From: an uncultured Alphaproteobacteria bacterium
GTDB taxonomy: Bacteria > Pseudomonadota > Alphaproteobacteria > RF32 > CAG-239
DNA length: 64,000 nucleotides
NCBI GenBank assembly: GCA_934270475.1
Contig: CAKQPS010000001.1
Span: forward strand, 62,001 to 126,000
Direction of reading: 5' to 3'
This document shows, piece by piece, positions 61,772 through 64,000 of the stretch; the stretch's first letter is position 1, and each line of letters begins with the position of its first letter. Position numbers and translations under genes: made by a program. Under the pieces are notes generated by a model. It had not been told where the DNA came from and made no database searches. It was given only the letters and a program-made list of their open reading frames with translations.

Positions 61772-62335
61772 TCAACTCATTTTTATTTCATGCAAAATTG
61801 CCGTAAAATCTTCTTTTTGCGGCGAGCAGATATAAGCACCAACCTTAACGTCATCAACTTCATGAACTAAATAGAATTTGCGCAGCTGAATATAATCTTC
61901 ACCATTTAAGGAATAGCTTGCTATATAGCAGCCTTTATACTTTTTTAGGCGATACCAAACGCGTTTGACGCCTGTTGGCAGCGGAATTGTCGCTAAATCG
62001 GAATAGCCGTCAACGGTTAAAGAGGTTGCAAGCATCGGAGCGTCTTCTTTTTCATACATAATAGAGCATTTGAACCAGTTGTTTACATCGGTGCGCAGCA
62101 TTATTCCGCACTGGTCAAATAAACCGGCAGAAGTAAATTCCCAGTTCAAATCGCAGCAAAAATCACCTAAAACATAGCTGAAGAAAAAATGCCCGTCGTC
62201 TTTGCGAAAATCATAGCGAGCGCAGCACCAAAAATCTGTGCGATATTTGGCGACAACATTCATGCCTTTTTCGTCAAAGCGGACGTTTGCAGGCTCATTC
62301 ATCCAATCAAACTGTTTTAGGCTTTCTAAAAGCAT
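61772..62335 (-). CDS. DUF1349 (YuaF/concanavalin-like) protein
   Basis: 187 aa, cytosolic, beta-rich. FDWMNEPANVRFDEKGMNVVAKYRTDFWCCARYDFRKDDGHFFFSYVLGDFCCDLNWEFTSAGLFDQCGIMLRTDVNNWFKCSIMYEKEDAPMLATSLTVDGYSDLAT matches DUF1349 proteins, a lectin-like jelly roll of unknown function. Starts on the last base of the J-domain protein stop (TAATG). Seven Cys, mostly in the first 110 residues. Confidence 0.85.
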   Translation of the reverse strand: MLLESLKQFDWMNEPANVRFDEKGMNVVAKYRTDFWCCARYDFRKDDGHFFFSYVLGDFCCDLNWEFTSAGLFDQCGIMLRTDVNNWFKCSIMYEKEDAPMLATSLTVDGYSDLATIPLPTGVKRVWYRLKKYKGCYIASYSLNGEDYIQLRKFYLVHEVDDVKVGAYICSPQKEDFTAILHEIKMS

Positions 62336-63279
62336 TAAAAGCTCCTAACTGCGTAGTTTTCCATTTTTTCAGCAGCTTCGGCTAAATTATCCGATTTTAC
62401 TTTAGGTAAAATTATTTGCAGATTGATAATTTCATCGCCTTGACCGGATTTAGATTTTATACCTAAGCCTTTAAGACGCAATTTTTCGCCGCTGGAAGAA
62501 AACGGAGGAACAGTGACAGCAACTTTACCGTTAATTGTAGGAACGGTGATTTTGGCGCCGCTGATAGCTTCTTTGACGGAAATAGGCAAATCAAGCAAAA
62601 TGTTTAAGCCGTCTGCTTTAAAATAAGGGTGTTCGTTAACGTTTACCGTTATCAAAACATCGCCGTTTTCGCCGCCATTTAAACCAACGCTTCCTAATCC
62701 CTTTAAGCGCATGGTTTTACCGCTTTCCATGCCGGCAGGAATTTTTACATTGATGGTTTTTCCGTTTAAGCTGACTTGTTTTTCAACACCTTTGGCTGCG
62801 TCCAAAAAATCAACCCGCATATTATATGATATATCTTGTCCGCGCTGAGGCGCTGTGCGTTGTCTAAACCCGCCTTGAGCTCCGCCGCCGAACTGCGAGA
62901 AAATGTCATCGCCGAAAATTGATGAAAAATCAAATCCGCCCTGCGAGCCGCTGAAACCGCTGCTCTTAAAACCGCTGAACGGATTTCCACTATAGCTTTG
63001 ATAGCCGTTAAATCCTGCTCCGGCACCGCCGAATCCGGCGCCAAAACCGGTAGGCTTGCCATCTTCATCTATTTCATTGTTATCATATTTTTTACGTTTT
63101 TCTGCATTGCCGATAATATCGTAAGCATTTGAAATTTCCTTGAATTTATCAGCTGCGTTTTTATCATCTTTGTTCAAATCCGGATGGTATTTGCGCGCCA
63201 ATTTACGATATGCCGATTTAATTTCAGCTTCAGAGGCATTTTTGGCAACACCTAAAACATCATATAAATTTTTGCTCAT
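62335..63279 (-). CDS. cbpA: CbpA-type DnaJ co-chaperone
   Basis: 314 aa. N-terminal J domain (LYDVLGVAKNASEAEIKSAYRKLARKYHPDLNKDDKNAADKFKEISNAYDIIGNAEKR with HPD), a long Gly/Phe-rich segment (GAGFGGAGAGFNGYQSYSGNPFSGFKSSGF...), then the two C-terminal substrate-binding domains; the zinc-finger CxxCxGxG repeats of DnaJ are absent, which separates CbpA/DnaJ type II from DnaJ. Probably stimulates DnaK. Translationally coupled to the DUF1349 gene. Confidence 0.87.
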   Translation of the reverse strand: MSKNLYDVLGVAKNASEAEIKSAYRKLARKYHPDLNKDDKNAADKFKEISNAYDIIGNAEKRKKYDNNEIDEDGKPTGFGAGFGGAGAGFNGYQSYSGNPFSGFKSSGFSGSQGGFDFSSIFGDDIFSQFGGGAQGGFRQRTAPQRGQDISYNMRVDFLDAAKGVEKQVSLNGKTINVKIPAGMESGKTMRLKGLGSVGLNGGENGDVLITVNVNEHPYFKADGLNILLDLPISVKEAISGAKITVPTINGKVAVTVPPFSSSGEKLRLKGLGIKSKSGQGDEIINLQIILPKVKSDNLAEAAEKMENYAVRSF

Positions 63280-63318
63280 ATTTTATTATTCTCCCTAAAG
63301 ATTTATATAGGGATAAAA

Positions 63319-63639
63319 CTATTCGCCTGCAAGGCTGACACAGTCAAAAGTTGCACGGCGTTTGTGGTTTTTATACATATAAATATCGCGCAGATAAGCT
63401 TTTTTTGCACCTTCCGTCATTTCATAACAATAGGCAGAAGCCAAAGTAGCCACATCGTCTATGCGCACATCTACATATTCGTAAACCACAAAATCATCGC
63501 CCATAGCCTTTGTGGCAATGTTGCGGCGAAACCGCTCGGCGTCAGATGAATAAACAGGAACACCCATATTGTCATCAACTTTGGACTGACAAGAAACGCA
63601 GACTGCCGCTAAAAGGCACAGCATCAGAATTTTTTTCAT
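63319..63639 (-). CDS. Small lipoprotein
   Basis: 106 aa; signal MKKILMLCLLAAVCVSC with a lipobox VCVSC-type site, then a charged domain with one further YCYEMTE Cys and a C-terminal RATFDCVSLAGE. No family recognised. It follows an AT-rich leader of 70 bp. Confidence 0.7.
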   Translation of the reverse strand: MKKILMLCLLAAVCVSCQSKVDDNMGVPVYSSDAERFRRNIATKAMGDDFVVYEYVDVRIDDVATLASAYCYEMTEGAKKAYLRDIYMYKNHKRRATFDCVSLAGE

Positions 63640-63709
63640 ATTTCCTCACTTTACGGACTTTAACGCCGTTTTCATAAGAAAATAATACGCCAAAGATGTT
63701 AAACAATTC

Positions 63710-64000
63710 TTAATCTGACATCAGATTATAAATCTTTTGTCCCGCTTCATTCAATATGTTTATAACTTGCTGGTTTTTTTGATTGCGCATTTTATTATTG
63801 TTTAATTTGGCAAAAATTTTATCCATTTTTTTATTATAGTTTTTGTTGTTTTTCAATTTTTCAAAGCTCTTAGCTAATTTTTCATCACCCATTTTGAAGT
63901 TAGACACTTCTTGAACAACCATTAAATTTCTAGCGGTTTTGTCATCGCCGGAATTGAGAAATAAATCACGGCTGTATTTTATGACTGGTGCATTTTTCAT
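63710..64000 (-). CDS. Hypothetical protein, 5' end at or past the window edge
   Basis: At least 96 aa, Lys/Asn-rich and helical (KLAKSFEKLKNNKNYNKKMDKIFAKLNNNKMRNQKNQQVINIL). An ATG falls exactly on the last three bases, so the start could be there or further right. The high Asn/Lys content is unlike its neighbours. No function inferred. Confidence 0.5.
   Translation of the reverse strand: MKNAPVIKYSRDLFLNSGDDKTARNLMVVQEVSNFKMGDEKLAKSFEKLKNNKNYNKKMDKIFAKLNNNKMRNQKNQQVINILNEAGQKIYNLMSD

Noticed and set aside
1..64000. CRISPR arrays, insertion sequences, prophage or integrase genes
   Set aside because: No regularly spaced direct repeats, transposase motifs or integrase signatures were seen anywhere in the window.

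Overview
This 64 kb window is chromosomal DNA of an AT-rich alphaproteobacterium (about 40% GC by eye), most likely a host- or gut-associated lineage with a trimmed genome. The class call rests on an F0 ATP synthase with paired b' and b subunits, the FtsZ-binding GST-like protein FzlA, the F1 assembly chaperone ATP12, neighbouring rluD and rpoH, dusB next to trkA, and an apparent replication origin between coaE/dnaQ and rho that carries both DnaA boxes and TTAA-N7-TTAA sites of CtrA type. I cannot fix genus or species from the sequence alone.

Layout. 1-1313: end of the F0 operon (atpE, b', b). 1543-9352: class II aldolase, a hypothetical protein, then a leftward operon (ParA-like ATPase, membrane J-domain/SH3 protein, tgt, LOG-family hydrolase, ABC exporter). 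9472-11585: periplasmic solute-binding protein, fzlA, small lipoprotein. 11573-17222: RND efflux operon (MFP, pump, NodT-type lipoprotein). 17295-19252: rpoH and rluD. 19354-26686: five rightward genes ending in a VirD4/TraG-type coupling ATPase, preceded by four proteins I cannot assign; no other type IV secretion gene is in view. 26874-31772: Spy-like periplasmic protein, membrane protein, dnaE. 31824-38624: the classic near-origin block parB-parA-rsmG-mnmG-mnmE, with a PHP phosphoesterase inserted, three perfect parS sites inside genes and a dense, apparently undescribed 13-bp motif. 38765-47805: putative zincin-like protein, Cys-rich protein, typA, trkA, dusB, and a large membrane coiled-coil protein. 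47985-49082: a tRNA-Thr 5'-half fragment plus 159-bp insert, intact tRNA-Thr, two tiny membrane/lipoproteins, tRNA-Leu. 49249-50798: a phosphatidylserine decarboxylase homologue that lacks its key residues, and pssA. 50873-59909: DUF2769-like protein, acylphosphatase, ATP12, AsmA-like, rluC, rarA, pentapeptide protein, AmpG-like permease, dnaQ, coaE. 59910-60343: candidate oriC. 60344-64000: rho, DUF1349 protein, CbpA-type co-chaperone, lipoprotein, and a partial gene.

Left of the candidate origin most genes read leftward, away from it, as expected for replication from about 60 kb. The best leads are (i) the oriC/parS/13-bp-motif architecture, (ii) the split tRNA-Thr locus, (iii) the orphan coupling-protein operon, and (iv) the Psd homologue without its pyruvoyl serine. 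All family calls come from reading motifs; no database search was run.
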